Source of the DNA: Scolanthus callimorphus
Lineage: Eukaryota; Cnidaria; Anthozoa; Actiniaria; Edwardsiidae
Direction: 5' to 3'
Assembly (NCBI GenBank): GCA_033964015.1
Contig: CM066917.1
Location: forward strand, 29,153,951-29,217,950
Length of the DNA: 64,000 bases
This document shows positions 33,612-45,253 of this stretch, piece by piece. A program made the translations under genes and the position numbers. A model generated the notes under the pieces. That model did not search any database. It was not told where the DNA came from and saw only the letters and a program-made list of their open reading frames with translations. The first letter of the stretch is position 1; each line of letters opens with the position of its first letter.

Positions 33612-33933
33612 CATTCTCGTACCCAGATCTCCCCGACTCGTCACCTCGCGGGGGAGGCTCTGGTGACGACCACCGACGCATGCTCAAAAGAAAATGGTGG
33701 TTTTATGTCTCAATTACTTATAGAGCGTCCCAGAGTCGAAGGCATAGGCTGACCAGACGACTAGGAAACGAATGCCAGTGTTATTTTTGACAGACGTTTT
33801 TACAAAGCGAGATTAAGCTACTTTTATGCTACGCGTGCGCGCCAATCCAGCCAATTAGCGACGGCCCTCAAATGGATGTCACCAGAGCCTCCCCTGCGAG
33901 GCGACGAGCCGGGGAGCTCTGGGTTTGAGAATG
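33612..33933. mobile_element. 'CATTCTCG' MITE, copy split by ~150 bp
   Basis: The left half 'cattctcgtacccagatctc' through 'gaggctctggtgac' (33,612-33,665) and the right half 'gtcaccagagcctcccctgc' through 'gagaatg' (33,878-33,933) are mirror images. They belong to the family also seen at 45,420-45,822, 50,889-51,109, 54,365-54,584 and 55,262-55,455. Confidence 0.75.
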
Positions 33934-35560
33934 GATTTTTCGCTGGTACGCTGAGAGAAATATTCGAAGGAAGTAGAAAATCTTGGTCAACACAAAAATA
34001 CACAAAGCAATGCATCAAGTCTGAGTTGGTTTGTATTGACTTTGTCTCGCTTTCACAAGTAATACAACACTTTCGAGATGTATAAGTTTTATTTCTTTTC
34101 TATCTAATATATCCACGAATGAGTGTAACACAACTGCGACAGCTGATCAAATTACAATTTTTTTGTTATTAGTTTGTTACAATTCTTTTGATGACTAATT
34201 GTTTCTACGACATTGTTTTTTTTTCTTCTATATTACACTGGAGCACTGAATAGCGACATTTTTGACATCTTATTTTCTAGGCTTTTATTCTACGCTTAAT
34301 AAACCTTTTCAATAGAGCAACCTTTCTTTCGATTCCAAGAAAATTTATACTCAACAAAATTGATAAATAAACGACTACGAGATTCTTCGCATCACACATG
34401 TGGCGCAACAACAATGTAAAACTGAATCGTCCATAATCTTCCTTGGTCAGAGTAAAAAAGAAAGGCACAATCACACAAAATTACTAGGGGAACGGCCAAA
34501 AGGATGACCAAAATGTACAGAAGAAAAACAAAATAGAATGGGAATAACGTTTCATAACACTCACTCTCCCACATGGAATGATGCTTCAGCTCTTCCATAT
34601 GTGGAACAAGCGACAAAATGCTTGGTGAACAAAAAGCGTCCAAATTTTGATCTGGTAGGGGCGACTTTCCGAAGGGGCTCGATATTTTGTCGACCCGTTT
34701 CTTCGTATGATATTTTTTCCAAGTCTTGTATATATATTTCTTTTCGGGACTACGGGTGCTTGAAATTCTTTCGGGACTCAAATGGTTCGCTCGATATATT
34801 TTTTGGATTTTGCACCCCTGCACTCTACCCAAATTTAAACAGACCGTTCCTTGGGAAACTCAGACTGGAAACGGCCTAAGGCAAATCGAATCTCAAACAA
34901 GCGAATGTTTCGATTATAAAGTATGACGAAGCGGCATCCTTTGAAAAAGGAACAGTTCGACTGAAGTTCGGCATCTGAGCCGGGTCTGATATAGTTGCTG
35001 CGTTCGTTTAAAGAGCCTGTGTCAGCCGCCATTTTGACAGCATAGCAACATACCAACTCGTAAAAGCATCCATTTCCATCGGCTGATTTAGAGAATATAG
35101 AGCAATTTTCTCGATTGAATGTGGTAAATAAAATCTGAAACTTTGTTTTTAGATGTTGGTTAAGAAATTTCTACACGTAATTCGCCTTCTAATAGCGAAA
35201 AGAAAACAATAACAAAGAAGTGGCTGACACGGGCTCTTTAAGCGTTTTCCATATATTCCGCGCGTCCCGCTTGACTCCATCCCAAGATAGAATTTCATGA
35301 ACGTGATTTGCACCATGTTGATAATGATGATGATGATGATGATGTCGTTGTTGCATTTGTCTACAACTGTTTTAATCTTCCACTACAATATTAACTTGAA
35401 GTAACCAGCAATAAAAGCTAGTCACCCCAAAAACCGCTGTATTGGGACTCGTTTTCAAGACATCGAGTTATTTTGAGTTCTGTTCCGACACTCAAACCGT
35501 TTCAGCCAATCAGGTACTAGTGCAGTCGACTGGAAACCATACAGATTTCGCGACAGAAAC
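33934..35560. other. Intergenic DNA, no gene recognised
   Basis: Includes a short (GAT)n run near 35,318-35,344 and a dispersed repeat at 34,960-35,120 related (inverted) to 25,270-25,350. Frames on both strands are short and without domains. Confidence 0.35.
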
Positions 35561-35935
35561 CATTCGACAGTACTGTAAATGTCGCAACAGAACCCGGCAA
35601 CCATTCAAATGTCGCGACAGAATGCATTTGACTGCACTGGGTAACCATTCAAATGTCGCGACAGAAGCCATTCCACTACATTGGGAAATCATTCAAATGT
35701 CGCAACAGAACCCCGCAACCATACAAATGTCGCGACAGAAACCATTCAACTGCACTAGGCAACGATACAAATGTCGCGTCAGAAACCATTCGACTCCACT
35801 GGGCAACCATACAAATGTCGCGACAGAAACCATTCGACTGCACAGCGTAACCATTCAAATGCGCAGCAGAAACCATTCGACTGCACTGGGTAACCATTCA
35901 AATGTCGCGACAGAAACCATTCGATAGACATCTCC
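35561..35935 (+). repeat. ~45-bp minisatellite ('aaatgtcgcgacagaaacca')
   Basis: About eight imperfect units of 'aaccattcaaatgtcgcgac' plus 'agaaaccattcgactgcactgggt'. Unit lengths vary from about 29 to 47 bp because parts are missing in some copies. Confidence 0.9.
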
Positions 35936-36958
35936 AAAGTCCTTTGAAACTTTCTTTTGACCGTGCTTCGGCGATGCGAGTGGCGGGACAGAAAGCAAAC
36001 AAACAAAAATAAATCGGTTTTGAAAACGTGGATCGCGATACAAAAGTTCTGAAGCGTTTAGACTATTTGTCTGCAAGTTGTACGTCTCATCATGACTTCT
36101 TGTGCATAAATAAATATTCTCTCTAAAACATCATTCAAAAAATACATCTCCCAACTAAAAACTTATGCATAAGAGCAGACTACTAAATAGACCTCCTCAG
36201 ATCACGTGATATTTCCCTAAGTGCGATTTGTTTCATTTCCTGCAACGCATCGAAGGATAGATTAATATGGGAACATCCCAAACAAAGAAAGATTATTCAA
36301 ATGAATGCCACGTGATGAGGAGGTCTATTTTTTCGAAACCTTGTAAATGAGTAAACATCCGTCCTTTATCGCGCCGGTCTCTGGGTTCCCTGTGCAAGAA
36401 AAGATGTCTGGAGCAATGCATCATGGGTAGGGTTTAAGATTCATCCATTACAAATTGAGACTGCTTTGACACAGAACTGATCCGTAAATTAAGAAATAAA
36501 TCCTGATTACTTGCACTTTGTGGGTGCCCTCGGCGCCTCGCCCCATTCGTTGTACCTTTAGATTCCTTGGCGAGGTGGACCGAAACTCAAAATCAAGGAA
36601 CGTTAGTCGAAGATGAGGCTTAGCAGTCTAATGCAAAGTTCCCCAGCTGGGATACCTGTGGTACAGATCCAACACAGGGTTACCAATATGATGCTGATCA
36701 GAAGCTTGTGACGGATGACTGTGATGAGTGTCTTCGCCCTCCTTGGGACGAGCGGCGTCTCTCCTGAGGGGGTAGCTCAGTCGGACGAACCCTTAAAATG
36801 TTACAAGGAAACATTAAATAACATACCAGGAGCCAGAAAATAACCAGTCACCTAGCCTGAATTGTTGGGCTCTTCCAAAAAAACAAAAACGTACCCCCCT
36901 AATTTTCAAAAACTGCTCTACCCCTCTCGGAATTCCAGGCTCTTGCACAACCCCTAAG
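35936..36958. other. Intergenic DNA; includes a lone tRNA-like 5' segment
   Basis: At about 36,769-36,789, 'gggggtagctcagtcggacg' resembles a tRNA 5' end with an A box. No B box or cloverleaf follows, so it is not a tRNA gene. Inverted words at about 36,190-36,215 and 36,300-36,330 suggest another MITE. Confidence 0.35.
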
Positions 36959-37085
36959 GAAATAAATTTAAAGCAACCCTGTGGAAATTTGCAGCAACTA
37001 AAATTTAAAGCAACCTTGTGGAAATTTGCAGCAACCAAAATTTGAAGCAACCCTGTGGAAATTTGAAGCAACCCTGTGGAAATTC
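36959..37085 (+). repeat. Tandem repeat 'gcaaccctgtggaaatttgc'
   Basis: Four units of about 20-37 bp containing 'caaccctgtggaaatttg', with 'agcaactaaaatttaaa' as a variable spacer. Confidence 0.85.
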
Positions 37086-37525
37086 CAAGCTCTCATAACG
37101 GGGGTAACGATTCCATGGCAACGCTACCCTCAAGGAGAAAAGTGTCAAAAAACGTCCGACCCAGGCGACACTGTTGAAAAAGGCGTGCGTTGTCTTTGAA
37201 TGATCACTAGCACGCCAAACACCCTTAACTAACTGTTCATAACTTTTGCCAGGGGGTCCTTACTCGCTTTATACTCAAATCAAATTAATATCTGTAACTA
37301 ATTTTGGGAATATGCAAAACCATTGTGGTCTGATTCAAAACCCTCCCCTCTATGAGCTTTAAATATATTTTCTGCTGTTGCTATGGAAACCAGTCACACC
37401 CCCGCATGTAGAGGTTTTCGTGGTGTAGCATACTTATGTTACGCTCTGTGCAATATTGCGGTCAAGTCTAAAGTGTCCGTATACAAGCAACAAGCACATG
37501 GGATTTATTGGCAAGACCACAGGTA

Positions 37526-38149
37526 CAGTAAAAACCCGCATAAAAGAACAGGTGTTTTGGAGATTCAGGCTGATTTTGTTCTTGTATATTGGGTGTTTTC
37601 TGCAAAATCAGCCTGAAAATGTTCTTAAGGTGTTCTTAAAATTGTTTCTGCATACACTACCAACAGTCAAATAAAGAATGTCAAAACAATTGCTAAATGC
37701 ACCCTGGAATTCCGCATACAGTGCCGGTACCTGTTGTAGAACTATGTGTGCAATAGACCCAATCGGCTAACGGTGTTTACATCTTGTTGCCACCCAATTC
37801 ATATCATGTGATGATTCCCTTGGGTGGTTACAATTGTCCAATTTCTTACACACGACCGAGCGCATGCCAGTATGTATAAGATGAACAATTGTAACCACCC
37901 AAAGGAATCATCACATGATCTGAATTGGGTGGCAACATGATGTAAACACCGTTAGCCGATTTGGTCTATGGTCTAGCACATTACATTGATCTACTCAGTA
38001 CTCTACCACAGTGGGTTACTGTACTCGAACCCAAGTGGCAGCTATTTTTTTATACAAGAACAATTTTCATTTTTCAGAAGGTACCTTTCTGACCAAATTT
38101 CAGCCTGAGTGTTCTTAATCTACTTGTTCTTTTATGCGGGTTTTTACTG
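37526..38149. mobile_element. MITE with TA flanks, carrying a second nested MITE
   Basis: Outer terminal repeats are CAGTAAAAACCCGCATAAAA (37,526 on) and TTTTATGCGGGTTTTTACTG (to 38,149), flanked by TA. The inner element (37,754-37,967) has arms TAGACCCAATCGGCTAACGG and the mirror image to 37,967, about 95 bp long. The TA duplication suggests Tc1/mariner-type mobilisation of the outer element (inference). Confidence 0.85.
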
Positions 38150-38836
38150 TATTCAAACATGCTACAACACTACTTATTTATCGTTTATCTTATCATATCT
38201 TATCATGCAAAGCGAGCAGCTTACTGTACATGCATAGCACATCCGCGTTATTCGTCAAAAATACAAAAACATAAACAACAAAAACCTGAAAACGGTGAAT
38301 TGCTGGGTAAAATTCCAACATAATTGTTTTAACAGGGACGGCGGTATAGGGGGGAGGCTCCCCCCCCCCCCACACACACACACTTTGAAAACTGTTCCGA
38401 AGTCCCTGTTTAAAGTAATGCCATTGGTTACTACAGAATAACATGAATAAATCACAGGGAATTGCAAATAGCCGGGTAAAATTCCAAGACAATCTCAAAT
38501 GAAATATATCGTGTACGACCTAAATTGGACACCAAATTTGATTACCTGAAACAGGATTTTAATGTTAAAGGTTTCTGGGGCCGTCTAAAACGCTTTGATG
38601 TTTATAGTCCACAAATATGCCAAGTACTACAGCTAGCCATTTATCAGCTCTTGCTCTTGTAACGAATTCATGCTGCTACATCAATTTGCGCATTAAGACA
38701 CTTCATGACCATTAACTAACTTAATTACAACGCCCCCTTAGCAAGCTCTTTTATGACATATTTTACTTTACGTTTTATATTACATTAACACACCTTTAAA
38801 CATCAGGACAAGACACTAAGACACAGCGCTAACCCC

Positions 38837-39100
38837 TCAAGAATACCTAGACGCTCGCTCCTTCTGTAGTTTCTGTAAATTCGTCTGATTGGCTATTAGC
38901 TGTTGGCCTAAGGTCGCCATGTAATTCTCGTGCTTGCTACGGTATTCCTGTGCTTCGAGAGAGAGTGGGCCTCCATCGCGACCGTGCAGCTGGCTCATGG
39001 CCTCGCGGGCTCGCTGCTCTTCGCTTTGCATCTGGTTTGAGATTTCATGGACGCGGTCGCGGAGGCCTTGGATGGAGGCGTACAGGTTCTCGTCGTCTCC
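38837..39100 (-). CDS. PLCG1: PLC-gamma exon 38: C-terminal tail
   Basis: 87 residues after a TATGCAG acceptor, ending ERASRYS and TGA (complement of 38,837-38,839). It is Gln/Glu/Arg-rich with heptad-like spacing ([18 protein letters not shown]), suggesting a coiled coil. It contains one NLYASI tyrosine that could be a phosphorylation site. The tail is not closely similar to what I know of vertebrate PLC-gamma tails. Confidence 0.85.
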   Translation of the reverse strand, partial: GDDENLYASIQGLRDRVHEISNQMQSEEQRAREAMSQLHGRDGGPLSLEAQEYRSKHENYMATLGQQLIANQTNLQKLQKERASRYS

Positions 39101-42100
39101 CTGCATAAAAGGAAATAAAAATATGTAAGCGTGAGTTTGGTTTGACGGCTCACTTTGGGCAGCTTCAGTAAGACTGATCAGACGGGAACGCGGGGGTCCT
39201 GTGCTTTGCTTTCCCCGCACGAGCGAAGTCATTAATATTTATGTTACCATACAAAGAAATTACACTGTTTTTGTTTACATTAATTTAGTGCATCAGGAAC
39301 TCTTGACGTCGTGCAAATGTTTTATTCTTCTACAAGCACTTCTCGCGTTTTGTCCGTTTTATAGCTAACTGTACAGAACTGTCAACATTATCTTAAATTT
39401 TAATGGTTTTAAAAATGGCGAGCGAGCAATGCATTATGGGCAGGGTGGCCCGATTCCTTCAATGAAACTGTCATCATTTGGTCATTCCATGAGTTAGGAA
39501 TAGAAAAACACAGAAGCGATAAAGCTTTTGTAAACCGACACACCTTTGCACTTCGGATATCAATATGCACGAGCAGCGTTGACATCTCGTAATCCTCACT
39601 AAACGAGTTTTTCAACGGAACAGACCTGTAACCTGTGGACGAAAAACACTAATAAGACCATCCTATCAGATAACTAGAATACAGGGCCAGACAATGCTAC
39701 CATATGGTCGACAATGGCGACTAAATGTGGAGGCTTGGCGACCACAATTTTAGAGCTAGTCGCCAAATGGCCCCCAAACTTTCTGAGTTCAGCTGAGATG
39801 CACGTTTATGTGGCGACTAAATCTTTGCATTTTGGCGACTAAATCTTTGCATTTTGGCGACTAAATCTTTGCATTTTGGCGACTAAATTTTTTAATTAGT
39901 CGCCAATGGCGCCTAGCGAAAAAAGTTAATGTGGTGCCCTGGAATATGTAAAGCTAAAAAGCATGGTCGGATGGATTGAGAAGTAGCGACATTATATACC
40001 GTTTCCGGGAAACGTTGTCACCCAAAAAGCCTATAAGCTCGAAGCGCAAAGGATAATGGGGGCATCTAAACTGCTACTGTTTGATCTGAATTCAGACAGT
40101 TTTCGCAACCACAGGTAAAATCATTAAATTTCAGCACATTTCTAAGCATGTTTGTTTCTTTAAGCAATAAAAGTACTTTCCGCGTGCTCTCTGGTTTCTT
40201 CAAACACGAGGGGGATGTTGGGAGAACTGAGTGTCTTTCAAGTTTTATCAGTTCGACTAACATTCCCCGAGGTGTTTGTAAGAAACCAGAGAGCACGCGG
40301 AAAGTACTTTTATTGCTTTTAGAAAATAACATACACACGCGCGACATCGTTGCGTGACAATCGTGTTTCTCAGGTATCTTACAAACACGCCTTTTAACCA
40401 ATCAGAATGCGCACATTCACCATATAACTTAGGTGTTATATTCTAAAATATTTTACAGAAATTCAAACAAATCTTTACCCATACTCCCTAGCGCACCAAG
40501 CTTTGTTGCTTTTTTCAGTGACAACGTATCGTCACGGGACGATACTTCTTTGATTTGAGAGATGCGCAGAACAGCTGCGCAGTTGCGTGAAAGGCTCCCT
40601 TTAAAGCCGGGGAAATACGAGGCACAAAGTCTCTCAACTTGTCGCGCAACATTGCTGCGTTGCAAGTCTAATGTTTGTTGCTCGTTTTTCATCAAATTTA
40701 CAACTTGTCGCGCAACATTTAGTTTTGATAATCACACATGCGAGACCAAGGCGGATTTTGGCCCTTAGCACCTCATCTCTATTGACTAATGAACTTGAAT
40801 TATAAGCAAAATGTTGCGCTACAAGTTGTCAACAAAGCCAGAATTTGTGCCTCAAAGTAGACCTGCGCTCTACTTCGCGCAAGAAGTTTTCACAACCTGC
40901 AACAAATGTTTTTGTTGCGCGACAAGTTGTGGCGCGAGATGAAAAACGCGCAACATCGATCATCAACTTGCAATGCAACTTGTGCCTCGTATTTCCCCGG
41001 CTTAAAGGTTGATGTTTGTGCAAACCCAGGCTTGTAGAGCCAATGTTGAGCGGGGGAGGTGGCTGGTCTGCTAAGAGGCCATATGGACCGAAGGGATCGT
41101 TCACTCGATGAAGCGGGTAAGGATATAGAAAGCGTACGACGAAGACTTCAAAACAGGGAGGTGGGTCACAACCACCGAACAACTGCCAGAGCCTTCGAGC
41201 ATGAAACGACAAGCTTTTTGCCAACCAGAATATAAACAGAGCTACAATCTGCGCCAAAACTAGTTCACACACTCACCCCATTTAGTAACGCTAAAAAAAG
41301 CTCGCAAGAACGACAAAAGACAGGACAACATTAATGCGCCTTCCCCTCTTCCCGTGTGTAATGTTGAAACACCAACTGTACACCGTACAAAACTCCGATG
41401 ATATCCCTACAGGAACAACATGGATTGGGGGGGGGGGGGGGGAGGGAGAGAAAAGAGCTTGTTAGTGGGAGACTCTTGCTAAGGAACCGAATTTTAAGAA
41501 ATACGGTTAAAACGTTGAGATATGGGTCAACGGGGGTTGGGGTTGTAGATCTTCGCTACTATCGACATTAAACTTGACGATTTTACTCATTTTTGGGCGC
41601 TCTTTCCAATGGTGTCGATAGATTTTAGATAGCTAGCTCGTTTCTTTCTTACCTGTTCTCAAGCTGCCCATGGGGAATATAGCGTGGCCGATGAAGTTCG
41701 GTTCTCCGAACATATCCTCGTCAAAGACGACAAATCTGACGTAAGCCAGCGGGGAGTTGAGGATATCCACCTCAAACGTCGCGAACCACAACGGATTCAG
41801 ACCATTATCAACTAAGGAAAACAATAAAAAGGAAATAATCTTTGTTTTACAGCCCGAACCGTTGTTTCGCGACCCGCGTTTTCAAAACATCGAGGGCGTT
41901 CATTTCAAAGGTGCATTGCGCACTACATCGATGGACGCCGCTCGCTACCGCTGTTGGGTCATCCATTTCACACTTAAAAAGCCGCCTTCTCAAGGAGGAG
42001 ATCATGCTTGAATATGTCGCGCCTCTCGGGTCGCTGGCAAAGAGTCATCCCAGCGAAAAAGCGAAATTATGCGGCCGTTTAGAGTCGTCGCGATCCTCGA

Positions 42101-45100
42101 GCATGGGGTTCGACCGGTTGTGGTCCATAAATTAGGAAACTATTACCTTTAGTTTCTGTTCGCCGTTTACAGTAATCATACGGAGCACCAAGCAACTCCA
42201 CTTCCACAAATGGTGAGGCGATGCCTCGTCCTGACTTGACCAGATGTCGAGCACCGATTACCTTTAATTTAAACGGAAACGCTTTTAATTTGTACACAGA
42301 AAAGGAACAAGATCTAGTAGGGACTAATGGAAATTTACTCCATTAAGTTAAGGTTCGCGGAACCAAATCTCAAGCAAAACAAAACAATAGTTTTAAGGAC
42401 TCTTCCGGAGTTTTTCCAAGAGTTTACCAGGTAAACTTCAGTCTTCTTGGAATATTTTGGATAACATTTCCACGTAGACTTTCTCAACTTTGTGGCAAGT
42501 CTAATTTCCACGTAGAAAAACTTTTTACTGATACCAAGTGATTTATATTCCCCTAGCACAACTCTGGGCGTAAAGAGCAGATTTCCTATGACGTGGTCGC
42601 GGCACGGAATCTGGCCTGCTGCAGATACGGAATGAAATCGCGTAGTCGCGGCACGGTCACGGTCGCGGTCGCGGTCGCGGTCGCGGTCACGGTCGCGGCG
42701 CAGCACAACTTTGTCGCGGCATTTTCAAAGTCATACGTAATCTGCTCTATCCGTATTTCTAGTCTACTTACTGTCAAGGTCAGTGTGAGCGGCTCCACTC
42801 CACTTGTCTCTCTATCGTGAGGACAGAAGCCTTCCTGTCTGACACACTCGGGCATCAGTACGTACCCGCATCTGATCATAGAAACAAGGATGAGCAGGTT
42901 AGAAACACACACACACAAAAAATAAAAAAATAAAAAAAATAAAAAAAGGTTAGAAACACGAAAAACACCATCCAAATTATGAAGCTTACCGCGCAAACAT
43001 TTTTATGGAGTATTTGGCGACTAAGTGTGAAATTCTAGATTTCTTCACGTTACGTTTTCGTCTTCATTTTAGTCTTTCAATTAATATCGGATGAAAACAA
43101 TAACGAACTGAGGATATTCTAACTTGCCAATACCGGACCAATACAGGATTCTAACTTGGCAATACAGGACCAACACAGGATTCTAACTTAAAACCAATAC
43201 AGGAACAATACATGATTGTAACATAACATACCTTCCATTGTCCAAAAATCTGCCGTGATTCAACTGCATTGAACGATCTGTGAAAAAAAACGTGTATTAG
43301 AGTGGATTCAGACGGATTAGAGCGGATTCAAACGACTGATGGAATATTTGATCCCAAAAGTAAACATTATATGACACTTAAACACTCCTGTGAGCCCTGT
43401 GATTAAACATTTACTTATATCATGGGGTTATTATGCTTATATTGAAACTACACTGTACCTGGAGTCTGGAAATTCAGCGCGCATAACTGCACGCCACAAT
43501 TCCACATCATGACCGGCTCATAATTAGACGAGTCTATCCTGCTTCCCTTGGGATAAACACGGCTAATCTGACGATGGTGATATCTGAGTGAGTCAAGGGT
43601 GTCTGAAATATTTTCCGCCTGTTGTTTCAATGGCACAAACGGTTCTTTGGCTTCATGGAGCAGACGCAAAAATAATCTGCACCCTCTGTTGGCTGATCGC
43701 ATTTTTTTTCCACACCCGGGGACCGAGGACCCTATCATTTGAAGAAAATGCAATCAGCCGTTGAGGCCCCCAGGTTCAGATACCCACCCTGGAAATTATT
43801 TTATTGTTTATTTTTTTAACTGCAGCGACAACACGCCCTTCCGTTGTGTTTTTGGCGTTGTGCTAAGGTCCTTCCCCAATGACGTTCAACTCTGTGACGG
43901 AGCCCTCCCAACCATGTACACTCTTTCATGGGCAAGCTTATAAGGATACTTGACGAAGTCCTTGCTGTTTTTTCTACCGATGTATCGCTCCGCCTTGGTT
44001 TCAGGGAAGGAAGACATTTCATAGTGCTTTCCGCTTGCACCTGAAAACAATTAAACAAGTCAGGAGTATGATGGGCAGTACCATTTTTAACAAATCCGAA
44101 CCCCCTGTCGAGGGACCCTGTGTCAGATACCCATCCTGGGTATTCTGAGTTTCCCCCAGAATATTGTGAACATGTTTTTACATGTAGTTCTTAGCAAACG
44201 TGATACCGCATGAATCTTACCATCTATGTCGAAAGGGACAGGCTGACAATAGACTATCAAGTCAGAAAGCTCCTGTGCGATGTTTTGCTTCATGGACTGT
44301 TTACGCATGTATTCCTTTTCTTCTGGGGCGGTAGCTGCCGCTTCCTGTAGCTTCACTAGCCAATCATTCAGTTGCTGCGAAAGGAAAGGACGACTTGAGG
44401 TACTCAATAGAAAAGGGCATTGCTCAGTGCTGCAACGGGTTTACCAAGAGTTGAAATCTTTTTATAACATTCACACGCCTGAAATGAAGTTGTTCATTTT
44501 AGCAGAGTTTAGATTTTTCTTATGTTTTAACGACCCCGAACTAAAAACTACCTTGTTTACTTGAGAAGCTCCAGACCATTAGCGATTTGTTGCACAATTT
44601 CAAACTTTGTCGGATTTTAATCTTGGAGAAATGAACTGCAAAACCATGTGAGCGATTTTTGATATTTTGCATATTTACGAAAATATAAGGTCGCAAAGTT
44701 GAAAGTCGCATTTTTTTCCATTTGCTGCTGCAAAATTTATCATAAAAACTTTTTCAAGTAAAAAATAAAAATTTCCTCACACAGTTTTTTAGGTGTTATC
44801 ATCTTCTAACGGCACAGAAATTTTGACGCCGATATCAATCGTGCGAGATCAGGAGCTTCGCGAAGGTGAAAATTTGTGGCGGGCAATACAAACAAATGGG
44901 CTATTGAAACGAAGGAAAACAGTTGACGCGTCATTTGGGATTTAGAAATGTACTTTAGGACTCTATTAACTGAATTCCAGGAAAAAAAAGGCGTATTATG
45001 GATTTTTAATTATTTACCCTGACCGAGACATTAAGGAAACTTACGTCCTGTGCCTCTGCGGCTGCCTCCAGCAGTAGCTGACCATGTTTGAGGATCCGTA

Positions 45101-45203
45101 GCAGATGACGCTGACCACCCTTAGGAGCAGGCATTTCTGTATGACAACAACAACTTTTTTTGAAAACAACGTTTTTTTTGACAATAACAACAACTTTTTT
45201 GCG

Positions 45204-45253
<50 letters not shown>

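Noticed and set aside
35442..36006. Open frames across the ~45-bp minisatellite on both strands
   Set aside because: Low-complexity translation of a tandem repeat, with several frames open on both strands.
36769..36842. Possible tRNA gene (GGGGGTAGCTCAGTCGG)
   Set aside because: Only a 5' arm and A box-like sequence. No B box or acceptor pairing within the next 60 bases.
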